Assembly: GCA_004298115.1 (NCBI GenBank)
Contig: SCRJ01000140.1
Location: 1-64,000 of the forward strand
Length of the DNA stretch: 64,000 nucleotides
Direction of reading: 5' to 3'
DNA from: Acidobacteriota bacterium
Lineage (GTDB): Bacteria > Acidobacteriota > Thermoanaerobaculia > Thermoanaerobaculales > Thermoanaerobaculaceae
The translations under genes and the position numbers were made by a program. Below are positions 8,449 through 18,770 of this stretch, in pieces; position 1 is the stretch's first letter; each line of letters begins with the position of its first letter. Under the pieces are notes generated by a model. It was not told the DNA's origin and ran no database searches. It saw nothing but the letters and a program-made list of their open reading frames with translations.

Positions 8449-10142
8449 CGGTCGAGCTCCCCGGCGATCACGTTGAAGCTGCCCAGCATGGCCACGGCGT
8501 CGGACACGGTGGCTCCCTCGAGCATGTGCGGGTACGCCTGGAAGATCGCGAAACACGGCGGCCGGACCTTGATGCGGTACGGCTTGCCTCCCCCATCCGA
8601 CACGATGTAGTAGCCCAGTTCCCCGTTCGCCCCTTCGCTGAAGCCGTACGCCTCCCCGGCGGGCACCTTCATGCCCTCCATGATGAGCTTGAAGTGCCAG
8701 ATCAGGGACTCCATCTCGGTGTAGACCTTCTCCTTCGGAGGCAGCGCGACGTTGTGGTCGTCGACGATGATCGGCCCCGGGGCGAGCCGCCCCAGCGCCT
8801 GCTCCACGAGCGCGAGCGACTGTTTGATCTCTTCGACCCGCACGAGGTACCGCGCGTACGTGTCGCCGCCGTGCGAGACCGGCACCTTGAAGTCGTACGT
8901 CTCGTAGCCCAGGTACGGGTAGGCCTTGCGGACGTCGTAGGCGACGCCGCAGGCGCGCAGGCACGGCCCGGTCCATCCCCAGTCCACCGCGTCCTCGGCC
9001 GAGAGCCTGCCGATCCCCTCGGTGCGGTCGCGGAAGATCCGGTTCTCGGTGATCAGCGTCTCCATGTCGGCGATGAGCGTCGGGATGCGCTTGAGAAGGT
9101 ACCGCACCGATTCGGCAAAGTCGTGTGGCACGTCGTGCGAGAGCCCCCCGATGCGCACGTACGACATCGTCAGACGGCTGCCGCAGCAGGCCTCGAGCAG
9201 GGAGTAGATCTCCTCCCGCGCCTCGTACATGTACAAGAACGGCGTCATGGCGCCGAGGTCGTTGAGGTTCGCCCCGATGTCCACGATGTGGTCCATGATC
9301 CGCGAGAGCTCCGAGAGGATGAGACGGATCGTCTGCGCCCGCGGCGGCGCGGGGACCCCGAGCATCTTCTCGACGGCGAGCGCGTAGCCGACGCCGTTCA
9401 TCATCGCCGAGCAGTAGTTGAGGCGGTCGGTGTACGGGATCACCTGGTTCCAGGTGTGGCTCTCCGCCATCTTCTCGAAGCACCGGTGCAGGTAGCCGAT
9501 CTCGACCTCGGCCTTGGTGATGATCTCGCCGTCCAGCCTGACGACCGTGCGCAGGGTGCCGTGCGTGGCGGGATGCGAGGGACCGAGGTTGAGCACCTGG
9601 GTTTCGAAGTGGTCGGCGTCCTCCGGGCGTTCCTTCGCCCACGCCGGCATGTCGTCCTGCTCCGTCTCGCGGAGCAGCCAGCGCTGGCCGGGGTCGTAGT
9701 CCTTGCGCAGGGCGTGGCCCTGGAACGCCTGGTGGCACAGGATGCGCTTGAGGTTGGGGTGGCCCTCGAAGCGGATGCCGAACATGTCGAACGCCTCGCG
9801 CTCGAACCAATCGGCCGCCCGCCACACGCCGAACAGGGACGGAACGACGGGATCGCCTTCCGGCACCGGCACCTTGAGGCGGATGCGCTGCCCGCGTTCG
9901 AGCGACGCTGCGTGGTACACGACCTCGAACCGCTCGTCGCGCCCGGGGTAGTCGACGCCGCAGACGTCGAGGAGGAGCTTGAAATCCAACGCCGGATCGT
10001 TCTTGAGGTGGCGGGCGAGCGCCGGCAGCGCGCCGCGGTCGACGCGAAACGCCGGCATCTCCCCGCCGGGGATCTCTGCGACGCCCTCACCCTCGGGGAA
10101 GACGCTGCGGATCGCGGCCACAGTCTGTTCGCGGTTGTCCAT
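8445..10142 (-). CDS. nuoCD: NADH-quinone oxidoreductase subunits C/D fusion
   Basis: NuoC region (WFEREAFDMFGIRFEGHPNLKRIL) continuous with NuoD region (NLGPSHPATHGTLRTVVRLDGEIITKAEVEIGYLHRCFEKMAE), 566 codons. Confidence 0.93.
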   Translation of the reverse strand: MDNREQTVAAIRSVFPEGEGVAEIPGGEMPAFRVDRGALPALARHLKNDPALDFKLLLDVCGVDYPGRDERFEVVYHAASLERGQRIRLKVPVPEGDPVVPSLFGVWRAADWFEREAFDMFGIRFEGHPNLKRILCHQAFQGHALRKDYDPGQRWLLRETEQDDMPAWAKERPEDADHFETQVLNLGPSHPATHGTLRTVVRLDGEIITKAEVEIGYLHRCFEKMAESHTWNQVIPYTDRLNYCSAMMNGVGYALAVEKMLGVPAPPRAQTIRLILSELSRIMDHIVDIGANLNDLGAMTPFLYMYEAREEIYSLLEACCGSRLTMSYVRIGGLSHDVPHDFAESVRYLLKRIPTLIADMETLITENRIFRDRTEGIGRLSAEDAVDWGWTGPCLRACGVAYDVRKAYPYLGYETYDFKVPVSHGGDTYARYLVRVEEIKQSLALVEQALGRLAPGPIIVDDHNVALPPKEKVYTEMESLIWHFKLIMEGMKVPAGEAYGFSEGANGELGYYIVSDGGGKPYRIKVRPPCFAIFQAYPHMLEGATVSDAVAMLGSFNVIAGELDR

Positions 10143-10159
10143 TCGCCCCCCCGGTCCGC

Positions 10160-10732
10160 TCACGCGCCCGCCGCCTTCGCCGCCGCCAGCGCACGCTGGT
10201 AGCGGGTCTCGCCCCTGGCGATCATCTCCTGCAGCTTCACCACCCCCTGCAGCAGCGCCTCGGGGGTCGGAGGGCACCCGGGCACGTACACGTCCACCGG
10301 GATGAACTCGTCGATCCCCTGGACCACGTGGTAGGCCCGGTAGAAGCCGCCGGTGCACGCGCACACGCCCATCGAGATCACGTACTTGGGCTCGGCCATC
10401 TGCTCGTAGATCCGCACCATCACCGGGGCCATCTTGTCCGTCACGGTCCCGGCGACGATCAACAGGTCCGACTGCCGAGGCGAGAAGCGCACGACCTCGG
10501 CCCCGAAGCGGGAGATGTCGTAGTGCGACATCATGAACGACATGAACTCGATCGCGCAGCACGCGGTGCCGAACGGAAACGGCCACAGGCTGTTCTTGCG
10601 CGCCGCGTCGATCCACGCCTCCACCCTGGTGGTGAGAAACGCGGGGTCGCCGTCCTTCTCGTGGAGGCCGCCCCCGCCACGCCCGGCGCGACCGGCTACG
10701 GGCAATGACAGCTTCGGTTCAGGCTCGCGCAT
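10160..10732 (-). CDS. nuoB: NADH-quinone oxidoreductase subunit B
   Basis: [10 protein letters not shown]...[40 protein letters not shown]. Confidence 0.94.
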   Translation of the reverse strand: MREPEPKLSLPVAGRAGRGGGGLHEKDGDPAFLTTRVEAWIDAARKNSLWPFPFGTACCAIEFMSFMMSHYDISRFGAEVVRFSPRQSDLLIVAGTVTDKMAPVMVRIYEQMAEPKYVISMGVCACTGGFYRAYHVVQGIDEFIPVDVYVPGCPPTPEALLQGVVKLQEMIARGETRYQRALAAAKAAGA

Positions 10733-10821
10733 CGATCCTCCCGCCCATCATCACCAACCGCACGTGTCGGCGCCGTGTTCCGCACCGGCTGAAGCACGTG
10801 CATTATACGTGCAATCACAAC

Positions 10822-11598
10822 TCATCCGGAACCCGGCCCCGAGCGCTCGGGACAGTACCTCGCCAACACCCGGCGGAGGAAATCCCGCGTCTCCCGGTAG
10901 GGGGGCACGCCGCCGCCCTTGACGACGGTCGCCACGCCGGCGTTGTACGCCGCCAGCGCCAGCGTCAGCTCTCCGAAGCGGTCGAGCAGCCCCCTGAGGT
11001 GGCGGCACCCGGCCTTGAGGTTGGCGCCCGGCTCGTACGGGGTGGCGAGTCCCTGCCCCAGCCAGACCGACGGCATGAGCTGCATCAGGCCTGCGGCCCC
11101 TACGCGCGAGACCGCCCACGGTTTGAACCCCGACTCGGCCGCGACCACGGCGGCGACGAGGCGGGGGGAGAGGTTGGCGCCCCTGCTGGCGCTTTCGATC
11201 TGCTCGGCGAAGGGCGTACCCGGAGGCAGGGCCTGGCCCGCGTAGTCGAAGCGGCACGACGGCACCGGGATCGGCGCCGGTTTCGCCTCCACCTCGTCCG
11301 CGATGACCCGGTCGAGGCGCGACAACGGGACCTCGATCGCGCCGCCGCCCGGAAGCTCGAGCCGGATCTCGGTGGCGCCGACGACTCGCGCCGCGGCGAC
11401 CTTGAGCAGGCGGCCGTCCACGAACACCGCCAGGTATTGCGCCCTGGCCACGCCCTGGGCCCCGACCAGGCCCAGCACCGTGGCCGCCATCGCCACCGCT
11501 GTCCTCGCCCACCCCGAGCCGGGACCGCGTTCCCGGCACCGGGGCGCGGCGCCCCCCCGCGGCGGGTCGTGAAGCGGCGGTGGGGTCGCAGGCCTCAT
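10822..11598 (-). CDS. Lytic transglycosylase (SLT) domain protein
   Basis: SPRLVAAVVAAESGFKPWAVSRVGAAGLMQLMPSVW...LALAAYNAG; ATGA overlap with upstream xerD. Confidence 0.88.
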   Translation of the reverse strand: MRPATPPPLHDPPRGGAAPRCRERGPGSGWARTAVAMAATVLGLVGAQGVARAQYLAVFVDGRLLKVAAARVVGATEIRLELPGGGAIEVPLSRLDRVIADEVEAKPAPIPVPSCRFDYAGQALPPGTPFAEQIESASRGANLSPRLVAAVVAAESGFKPWAVSRVGAAGLMQLMPSVWLGQGLATPYEPGANLKAGCRHLRGLLDRFGELTLALAAYNAGVATVVKGGGVPPYRETRDFLRRVLARYCPERSGPGSG

Positions 11599-12506
11599 GC
11601 GCGGGGGTGTTTGCTGTCGTACAGCGTCCGCAGGCGTTCGCGGGTCACGTGCGTGTAGATCTCCGTGGTCGAGATGTCGGAATGCCCGAGCATCGCCTGC
11701 ACCGCCCGCAGGTCGGCCCCGTGTTCGAGCAAGTGCGTCGCGAACGAGTGCCGCAGGACGTGCGGCGAAAGGTGCGTCGCGATCGCCGCCCGGCGGCCGT
11801 GCGCCTTGATGAGTTGCCAGAAACACTGGCGCGTCATCCCCTCGCCCCGCACCGTGAGGAAGAGATCGTCGCACCGTTTGCGATCCAGTCCGGGCCGCAC
11901 CTCCTCGATGTACCTGGCCAACCAGGCGCGCGCCGCCGCACCCACCGGCACGATGCGCTCCTTCCCGCCCTTCCCCCAGACGCGCACGTAACCGGGGTCG
12001 AGGCGGAGCTGGCCGAGCGTGAGCCCGACGAGCTCGGACACCCTGACGCCCGTCGCGTACAGCGTCTCGATCATGGCACGGTCGCGAAGACCGAGCCGGC
12101 GCGAGACGTCGGGCGCCGCGAGCAGCGCATCGACCTCCTCGGCGGTGAGGAAGTGCGGCAGCGCCGGCATCAGCTTCGGCGACTCGAGGTCGAGCGTCGG
12201 GTCGTGGGCGCAGATGCCGCGCTCGACCATGTACCGGTACAGCCCGCGGAGCGCCGCCAGCGCCCTCGCCGCGGACCGCGCCGCCAGGCCCCTGCCGCGC
12301 AGGACGGTGAGGTAGCGCCGCAACTCCGAGCGCTGGCACGCCGCCGCATCGAGGCCGCGCTCGGCCAGCCACCTCCCGAAGCTCTCCAGGTCCCGCCGGT
12401 ACGAGGCCACCGAGTTCGCGGCGAGGCCTCGCTCCACCAGCAGGACCGCCAGGTAGTCCGGCAGCACCAGCTGAAAGAACCGCGTCGCGGGAACGGTCGC
12501 GCCCAT
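11595..12506 (-). CDS. xerD: Site-specific tyrosine recombinase XerD
   Basis: Catalytic motifs ATGVRVSELVGL, HVLRHSFATHLLEHGADLRAVQAMLGHSDISTTEIYTHV. Confidence 0.9.
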   Translation of the reverse strand: MGATVPATRFFQLVLPDYLAVLLVERGLAANSVASYRRDLESFGRWLAERGLDAAACQRSELRRYLTVLRGRGLAARSAARALAALRGLYRYMVERGICAHDPTLDLESPKLMPALPHFLTAEEVDALLAAPDVSRRLGLRDRAMIETLYATGVRVSELVGLTLGQLRLDPGYVRVWGKGGKERIVPVGAAARAWLARYIEEVRPGLDRKRCDDLFLTVRGEGMTRQCFWQLIKAHGRRAAIATHLSPHVLRHSFATHLLEHGADLRAVQAMLGHSDISTTEIYTHVTRERLRTLYDSKHPRA

Positions 12507-12543
12507 GCGGTCCGATTCTAGACCCGGGAGTCGCCGCTCCGGC

Positions 12544-13017
12544 TCAGCGGACCCGGACCCGCCGCACCCGGGGAACGTGCCGGAAGCGCGCCAGCTCGAG
12601 CGCGCCGTCGAGCCGGAACTCCACGCCTTCCTGCTCGAGGAGTCTCCGCTGCAGTCCCGGAGGCATGTCCCCCAACCGATCCGTCGAGCAGCGGCCGAGA
12701 GCGTTCACGACCCGGTGCCACGGCACGTCGTCCGGGCAGACGTGCATCGCCCAGCCGATCGCCCTCGGCGACAGCCTGCTTCCGAGCAGAGCCGCGATCT
12801 GGCCGTACGTCATCACCCGCCCGGCCGGGATCGCCCGCACGACGGCGTAGACGTCGTTCCACGCTCCACCCTCCGGCGCCGCCGCGACGTCGCCATGCAC
12901 CCGGGCGTTCTGCGCCCGGCGCCGGACCCCGTGGGGGCGGTCCGGTTCCGCCGGCGGGGCCGCACGCTCGCGGCCCTGCTTGCGGCGTCCGCGGGGCGGC
13001 GGCACGGCGGCCCTCAC
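12544..13017 (-). CDS. Alkyltransferase-like (ATL) protein, MGMT-type DNA-binding fold without catalytic Cys
   Basis: DVYAVVRAIPAGRVMTYGQIAALLG...VPWHRVVNALG: W where MGMT has the catalytic Cys (PCHRV). Confidence 0.82.
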   Translation of the reverse strand: MRAAVPPPRGRRKQGRERAAPPAEPDRPHGVRRRAQNARVHGDVAAAPEGGAWNDVYAVVRAIPAGRVMTYGQIAALLGSRLSPRAIGWAMHVCPDDVPWHRVVNALGRCSTDRLGDMPPGLQRRLLEQEGVEFRLDGALELARFRHVPRVRRVRVR

Positions 13018-13712
13018 CGTGGGGGCCGCGGCGCGACCGGGCCGGCGGCCCTCCCCCGCGGGAACCCAGGGTCGTCCTTCACCGCCTGCGCCTGTCGCAA
13101 GTGGCGGCGCTCGTGCGCCGCGAGCACCAGGAAGAGCTCGTACAGGCTGGGCCTGAACACCCGCGCTCCGAACGCGGTCACCTTGGGTCGCGTGATGTCG
13201 AGCCCGCTCGCCGCCTTGGCCCGCATGCCGAGCTGGCGGTTGAGATCGAGCAGCGCGGGAAGAACGAGGTCGATCGCCTGATCACCCGCCGCCACATGGT
13301 CAGGGCGGGCCCGCCGCTTGCGCCGGGCCGGGGGCTCGGCCGCCGCGATCAGTCGCCGGCCGACGAACCCCACCCGGAGCGGGCCCTTCCGGTACCACGC
13401 GTGCCCGCGCGCCTGGCCGATGGCGCCGTCGATCCGCGGGAGAAGCTCTGAACCGACGATGTTGAGGTGCCCGAAGCACTCGGCGATCGACCAGCGGCCG
13501 GAACTCGAGCGCCAGTTGAACTGCCGATCCGAGAGCCCGCTGGCGATTCGCTCCGCCTCGCGGCCGACGTCCTCGTACTGGCGGACGAGGCCGTTGAGGT
13601 CCGCCGACAACCCTCCCGGGTCCGCCTTCGGGGCGCCCGCGGCCGCCGCCGACCGGCGGCCAGGCCCCACGAAAAGCTCGTCGAGATCCCCTGCGCCTGA
13701 CCCTTTCGCCAT
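13014..13712 (-). CDS. DinB-superfamily protein
   Basis: YEDVGREAERIASGLSDRQFNWRSSSGRWSIAECFGHL...LAAHERRHLRQAQ; ORF open to 13784, start ambiguous. Confidence 0.75.
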   Translation of the reverse strand: MAKGSGAGDLDELFVGPGRRSAAAAGAPKADPGGLSADLNGLVRQYEDVGREAERIASGLSDRQFNWRSSSGRWSIAECFGHLNIVGSELLPRIDGAIGQARGHAWYRKGPLRVGFVGRRLIAAAEPPARRKRRARPDHVAAGDQAIDLVLPALLDLNRQLGMRAKAASGLDITRPKVTAFGARVFRPSLYELFLVLAAHERRHLRQAQAVKDDPGFPRGRAAGPVAPRPPR

Positions 13713-13756
13713 CCCGGCCCCTTTCATCGCCTGGGAACACCCGCTCCCCCGGCGGC

Positions 13757-14227
13757 CTACGGCGTCCTGAACCCCCGTCTGCACGCGAGCTCGATCAGCG
13801 CGTTGCGGTGGCGCTCGTCGGCGGCGTGCAGGTTGCCCAGCGCGCGGGCGACGTCCGGGTTCGCTTTCGCGATCGCCGGCCGGGTGTGGAGTTCCGCCAC
13901 TCCGCCTTCGAACTGGATCGCGAGCACCAGCGCCTCGCGCAGCGAGAGCCGGCGAGCCGCCTCGCGCACCGTCTCGAGTTCCTCGACCTCGCGCACGAGA
14001 ACGCCCAGATCGATCTCGACGTCGCCGAAGTGCGCCGCGTTCTGCCGCGCCAGCCGCCGCAGGAACTGCACCTGGCTGAGATGCGATCCTTCCTCGAACG
14101 CCAGCTTCGAGAACAGGGCCGCAGCCTCGGCGTCCTGGGCAAGCGCGTCCGCGAGCTCGTTGTAGATCTCCTGCATCAAACGCTCGAACTGCTCCAGCGG
14201 CCGGAGCACGCTCTGGATATCCGCCAA
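13757..14227 (-). CDS. Ferritin-like/rubrerythrin-like domain protein
   Basis: Helical protein with E..H repeats (FEEGSHLSQVQFLRRL, HAADERHRNALIELA); TTG start preceded by GGAGGG. Confidence 0.6.
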   Translation of the reverse strand: MADIQSVLRPLEQFERLMQEIYNELADALAQDAEAAALFSKLAFEEGSHLSQVQFLRRLARQNAAHFGDVEIDLGVLVREVEELETVREAARRLSLREALVLAIQFEGGVAELHTRPAIAKANPDVARALGNLHAADERHRNALIELACRRGFRTP

Positions 14228-14332
14228 GTACCCTCCCTCGTGTCGAACCGTCGCGATTCTAGCGCGGCGGCGCGCCCGCTGCCACGAACTTCGGTGCCGG
14301 CCGCCCCGCCGGCGGCGCGTAGAATAGCCGCG

Positions 14333-16744
14333 GTGGCAGTCCGCATCGACCTCGACACCCGGCAGGTGACATGCTCGGTCCACGACCTGCTCCCCGAGAC
14401 GCTGCGGCCCGGTCTCGGGGGCCTCGGGGAGGGGCTCGCCCGCCTTTCCGTGGGGGCCGAGCTGCACCGGACCGTCCAGGCCCAGCGCTTCGCGGCCGAC
14501 GCCCGGTACGCCAGCGAGGTCGCGGTCGACGCCGTGTTCGCGGTGGACGGCTGGACGATGCGGATCCTGGGGCGCGCCGACGGCCTCACCCGCGGGGACG
14601 ACGGCAGGCCCGTCGTCGAAGAGATCAAGACGCTGCACTTCCGCACCGAGCTCCACCACCCCCTGGCGCACGAGCGGCTCGAGCGCTTTCGCTGGCAGGC
14701 GCGGCTGTACGGTTGGTGTCTGTTTCCCGACGGAGGCGCGACCGTCCGTCTCCTCCTCGTCGACCTCGGCGACGACGACCACCGCGTCGAAGAGGTCCCG
14801 TGGTCGGCGCGGGAGGTCGAAGCCTACCTCCGCACGCGCTTGCACGTGCTGGTCGCCGCCGAACAGGCGCGGGAGCGGACGCGTGCGACCTGGCGCGCCG
14901 CGGCCGCCGAGCTCCCGTTCCCGTTTGCTCTGGTTCGCCCGGTCCAGGCCGAGGCGATGGCCGCGGTCGAGGAAGCGCTCGGCGCGGGCCGTCACCTCTT
15001 GCTCGCCGCGCCCACGGGCGTCGGCAAGACCGCGTCCGCCCTCCACCCGGCGCTGAAACTCGCCCTCGCCACCGGCCGCCGCGTCGCGTTCCTCACTGCC
15101 AAGACGCTGCAGCAGCAGCTCGCGGTCGCGACGCTGCAAGCGATGCAGACCGGCGGCTGGCGCTCGATTCAGATCCGAGCCAAGGCGAAGATGTGTGCCA
15201 ACCGGGAAGTGGTGTGCCACGAGGACTTCTGCCTCCACGCCCGTGATTACGGCGCCAAGCTGGCGCAGCGCGGGGTACTGTCGGCCCTGCTCGCGGGCCC
15301 CCCTCACCTCGAACCCGACCGCATCTTCGCGGTCGCCCACGCGGCCGAGGTCTGCCCGTTCGAGGTTTCCCTCGCGCTCGGAAACGAAGCCAGCGCCGTC
15401 GTGTGCGACTACAACTACGTGTTCGACCCCGGTATCGCGCTCTTCGGCCTCGCGGCCGAGGGTGCGCTCGAGGACACGATCCTGGTGGTGGACGAAGCCC
15501 ACAACCTCGTCGACCGCGCGCGGGAGTACTTCTCCCCGCGCCTCGGGCGCAGCACCGTCCGGGAGGCCCGGCGCATCGTGGAGGGCCATCGCCAGAAGGT
15601 CTGCCGCGACCTCGACGAGCTCCTGGGGGGCCTCGACGATCTCATCGCGCAGGAGGTGGCCGGCGCGGTCGGCAACCGCGAAGGCAGCCGGCGCATCGAT
15701 CTCGATCCCGCTCCGCTCGCCGAGCTCCGCCTCGGTCTCGACGCCCTCGTCGCCCCGTACTTCACGTTCAAGCGCAACGCCGAGCTCTGGCTCGCCAAGG
15801 ACCCCGTGGTCGACGTCCTGCTCTCCCTGGCGCGGGTCACGGACCTGCTGCAGGACGGCGGCCGCGAGCTCGTCCCGCTGGTCGAGCGGTCCGCCGGCGC
15901 CGATCCCGACGAGCGGCTGCGTGTCTTCTGCCTGGACGCCGCCCGCTTCACCGGCGCGACGATCGCGCGCTCGGCCGGCTGCGTCGCGATGTCGGCGACG
16001 CTCGAGCCGTTCGAGTTCTACCGCGACCTGCTCGGTTTCGACCCGGACCGCACCGACGCGGTCAGCCTGCCTTCGCCGTTCCCGCCGGAGAACCGCCTGA
16101 TCGTGGCGGTCGACGAGGTGGACACGACGTACCGCGCCCGCCCCCGCTGGTACGGGCGCATCGCGGAGCTCGTCGCCGAGCTGGCGCCGCCCGACCGGAA
16201 TGGGCTGGTGCTCTTCCCCTCCTACGCGTTCCTCCAGGAGGTCGCCGACCGCCTCGTCGCCCCGGGCCACAGCGTCGAGGTGCAGCGCGGCGGCGATTCC
16301 GACCAGGCGCGCCGCGACGTCCTGGCGCGCCTCCGCGGCGGCAAACCCGTCCTCCTCCTGGCGGTGCTGGGAGGGGTTTTCGCCGAGGGGGTGGACTACC
16401 CGGGTGAGATGCTCTCGGAGGTGATCGTGGTCTCCCCGGCCCTGCCGCAGGTCGGCCCCGAGCGCGAGCTGCTCAAGGTGTACTTCGACGATCGCTACGA
16501 GCGGGGCTTCGAGTACGCCTACCTCGTCCCGGGGATGACCCGGGTGGTGCAGGCGGCCGGGCGACTGATCCGCTCGGCTGAGGATCGCGGAGTCATCGCG
16601 TTGGTCTGCAAACGCTTCCTCGCCGATCCCTACCGCTCGCTCCTGCCCGAGGAGTGGACCGGGGGCGACCCGGCCTCGCTGCGCCGCGACGACCCGGCGG
16701 CCGCGGTGCGGGCGTTCTTCCTCACCCTCGCCGAACGCCCGTGA
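14333..16744 (+). CDS. PD-(D/E)XK-like domain fused to Rad3/XPD/DinG-type superfamily 2 helicase
   Basis: Walker A APTGVGKTASALHPALK, DEAH (VVDEAHNLVDRARE), Cys cluster CANREVVCHEDFC...CPFE, N-terminal GRADGL...VVEEIKTLHF nuclease-like motif, GRLIRS motif VI. Confidence 0.85.
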   Translation: MAVRIDLDTRQVTCSVHDLLPETLRPGLGGLGEGLARLSVGAELHRTVQAQRFAADARYASEVAVDAVFAVDGWTMRILGRADGLTRGDDGRPVVEEIKTLHFRTELHHPLAHERLERFRWQARLYGWCLFPDGGATVRLLLVDLGDDDHRVEEVPWSAREVEAYLRTRLHVLVAAEQARERTRATWRAAAAELPFPFALVRPVQAEAMAAVEEALGAGRHLLLAAPTGVGKTASALHPALKLALATGRRVAFLTAKTLQQQLAVATLQAMQTGGWRSIQIRAKAKMCANREVVCHEDFCLHARDYGAKLAQRGVLSALLAGPPHLEPDRIFAVAHAAEVCPFEVSLALGNEASAVVCDYNYVFDPGIALFGLAAEGALEDTILVVDEAHNLVDRAREYFSPRLGRSTVREARRIVEGHRQKVCRDLDELLGGLDDLIAQEVAGAVGNREGSRRIDLDPAPLAELRLGLDALVAPYFTFKRNAELWLAKDPVVDVLLSLARVTDLLQDGGRELVPLVERSAGADPDERLRVFCLDAARFTGATIARSAGCVAMSATLEPFEFYRDLLGFDPDRTDAVSLPSPFPPENRLIVAVDEVDTTYRARPRWYGRIAELVAELAPPDRNGLVLFPSYAFLQEVADRLVAPGHSVEVQRGGDSDQARRDVLARLRGGKPVLLLAVLGGVFAEGVDYPGEMLSEVIVVSPALPQVGPERELLKVYFDDRYERGFEYAYLVPGMTRVVQAAGRLIRSAEDRGVIALVCKRFLADPYRSLLPEEWTGGDPASLRRDDPAAAVRAFFLTLAERP

Positions 16745-16779
16745 TATCGTTGCCGGGAACCGACCCAGCGGGGGGGACC

Positions 16780-17220
16780 ATGGAAACCGTCGGCAACATC
16801 CTCGGCGACAAGGGCACGCAGGTCTTCAAGGTCGACGCCGAAACCACCGTCCTGCACGCCGTCCAGCAGATGTGCGCCCGGCGCGTCGGCGCCGTCCTCG
16901 TTTGCGACGGGACCGGGTGCTCCGGGATCTTCAGCGAGCGCGACCTGATGACCCGGGTCATCCTGAACGGACTCGACCCCACGACGACGCGGGTGGCCGA
17001 GGTCATGACGGCGGACGTCGCCTGCATCCAGCCCTCGACACCGGCGAGCGAGGCGATGGCGATCATGACCGAGCGGCGTTGCCGGCATCTGCCGGTCGTC
17101 GCGGACGGCGAGATCGTCGGGGTCATCTCGATCGGCGACCTGGTGCGCTGGGACAGTCGCAACCAGGCGTTCGAGCTGCGGATGCTCACCGACTACATCC
17201 ACGGGAAGTACCCGGGCTGA
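16780..17220 (+). CDS. CBS-domain pair protein
   Basis: Two CBS repeats (MCARRVGAVLVCDGTGCSGIFSERDLMTRVI; MTERRCRHLPVVADGEIVGVISIGDLVRW). Confidence 0.9.
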   Translation: METVGNILGDKGTQVFKVDAETTVLHAVQQMCARRVGAVLVCDGTGCSGIFSERDLMTRVILNGLDPTTTRVAEVMTADVACIQPSTPASEAMAIMTERRCRHLPVVADGEIVGVISIGDLVRWDSRNQAFELRMLTDYIHGKYPG

Positions 17221-17225
17221 AGCCG

Positions 17226-17720
17226 GTGCCCGGTCTCAGGGTGTTCGACGACGCCGCGCTCGAGCGCACGCTCGCCGCCGCCGCCGGCTCGCCCCGACGC
17301 CGCGCGAACCTCAACGTCCACCCCGCGCTCGACGATCCGATCCAACGGATGCTCAACGTCTTCCAGCCGGGCACGTACGTCCGCCCGCACCGCCACGCGG
17401 GCGCGCGCTTCGAGCTCTTCCTCGCCCTGGCGGGCCGGGCCGCCGTGTTCACCTTCGACGACGCCGGCGCCGTCGCCGAAACCGCCGCCATCGCGCCGGG
17501 CGGGGCGTGGGCGGTCGAGCTCCCCGGGGCGCTCTGGCACACGGTGGTCTCGCTCGCGCCCGATACCGCCCTGTTCGAGGTCAAGCCCGGCCCGTTCCGG
17601 CCCCTCGCCGGGGACGACTTCGCCGCCTGGGCGCCCCGCGAAGGCTCGGCCGAGGCTGCCGCTCTGGTGCGGCGGTGGGAGGAAATCGCGGGCGCCTCCT
17701 CTACCGCGCCCAGATGTTGA
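17226..17720 (+). CDS. WbuC-like cupin protein
   Basis: [43 protein letters not shown] start. Confidence 0.72.
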   Translation: MPGLRVFDDAALERTLAAAAGSPRRRANLNVHPALDDPIQRMLNVFQPGTYVRPHRHAGARFELFLALAGRAAVFTFDDAGAVAETAAIAPGGAWAVELPGALWHTVVSLAPDTALFEVKPGPFRPLAGDDFAAWAPREGSAEAAALVRRWEEIAGASSTAPRC

Positions 17721-18420
17721 ACTTGAGGATGCACCAGATCGCGTCGAAGCCGTCGGCCCAGCCGATCTTCTTCCCCTCGGCGTACGTCCGCCCGTTGTAC
17801 GAGATCGGGACCTCGTAGACCTTGACCCCCATCCTGGCGACCCGGGCCGTGAACTCCGGCTCGAACCCGAAGCGCTCCGAGGTCAGGCGCAGGCCGTCCT
17901 TCACCGTGCGGGTGAACACCTTGTAACACGTCTCCATGTCGGACATGTTGAGTCCAGTGAACATGTTCGACAGCAGTGTGAGGAACCGGTTGCCGACCAG
18001 GTGCCAGAAGAAGAGGACCCGGTGCGGCCCCCCCAGGAAGCGGCTTCCGAGCACGACGTCGGCCTTCCCCGCGAGGATCGGCGCGAACAACGCCGGGTAG
18101 TCGGCCGGGTCGTACTCGAGGTCGGCGTCCTGGACGACGATGACCTCGCCGGTGGCCTGCGCGAACCCCGTCCGCAGGGCGGCGCCCTTGCCGCGGTTGA
18201 CCTCGTGGCGGAGGCAGGAGAAGCGGCACGGCCGGGTCGCGGCCGCCGGCACCCGGTAGGCGGCGAGCCGGGCGGCCGTCGCGTCGCGCGAGCAGTCGTC
18301 CACCGCGACGATCTCGACCTCGGAGACCTCGCCCGGGTACGGCGCGGTCGCCACCCGGTCCAACACCTCGGTGATGGTGGCCTCTTCGTTGTAGGCCGGT
18401 ACGACGATCGAGACCCTCAC
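17701..18420 (-). CDS. Glycosyltransferase family 2 (dolichol-phosphate mannosyltransferase-like)
   Basis: [21 protein letters not shown]...VDDCSRDAT...[15 protein letters not shown]. Confidence 0.9.
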   Translation of the reverse strand: MRVSIVVPAYNEEATITEVLDRVATAPYPGEVSEVEIVAVDDCSRDATAARLAAYRVPAAATRPCRFSCLRHEVNRGKGAALRTGFAQATGEVIVVQDADLEYDPADYPALFAPILAGKADVVLGSRFLGGPHRVLFFWHLVGNRFLTLLSNMFTGLNMSDMETCYKVFTRTVKDGLRLTSERFGFEPEFTARVARMGVKVYEVPISYNGRTYAEGKKIGWADGFDAIWCILKFNIWAR

Positions 18421-18488
18421 GGCGTTCCTCCGCCTTCTGCCCGCCCCCCCCGCTTGCACGCCCGCCGCGGCGACGATACCGTACGGGC

Positions 18489-18770
18489 ATGGAGGGGTTG
18501 CTGTCCGTTCCGGCGCTGATCGCGCTCGGTTGGGTGATGGCCGGCCTGGTGTGGTGGCACCTCCGGCGGGGCGCAGGGATCAGGGCGATGGTGCCATGGA
18601 CGATGGCCGGGATGGCGCTGGTGGCGATCGCGATGGGGCTCTTGCTCGTCGCCGTTCCGGCGCCGACGGCCGGGCAGCTGGTGCGCGCCCTCCTGCTCGC
18701 CGAGGGGGTGCTCGGGTTCTGGCTGCTGGCCCGCCACACCTCCGCCGGACCCGGCCATGGACGGCACTGA
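18489..18770 (+). CDS. Small membrane protein, unknown function
   Basis: 93 codons with three hydrophobic segments; overlaps next start. Confidence 0.5.
   Translation: MEGLLSVPALIALGWVMAGLVWWHLRRGAGIRAMVPWTMAGMALVAIAMGLLLVAVPAPTAGQLVRALLLAEGVLGFWLLARHTSAGPGHGRH

Noticed and set aside
11595-12506. Tyrosine recombinase as evidence of a mobile element
   Set aside because: Sequence and operon setting fit housekeeping XerD; no att-like repeats, tRNA or phage genes nearby.
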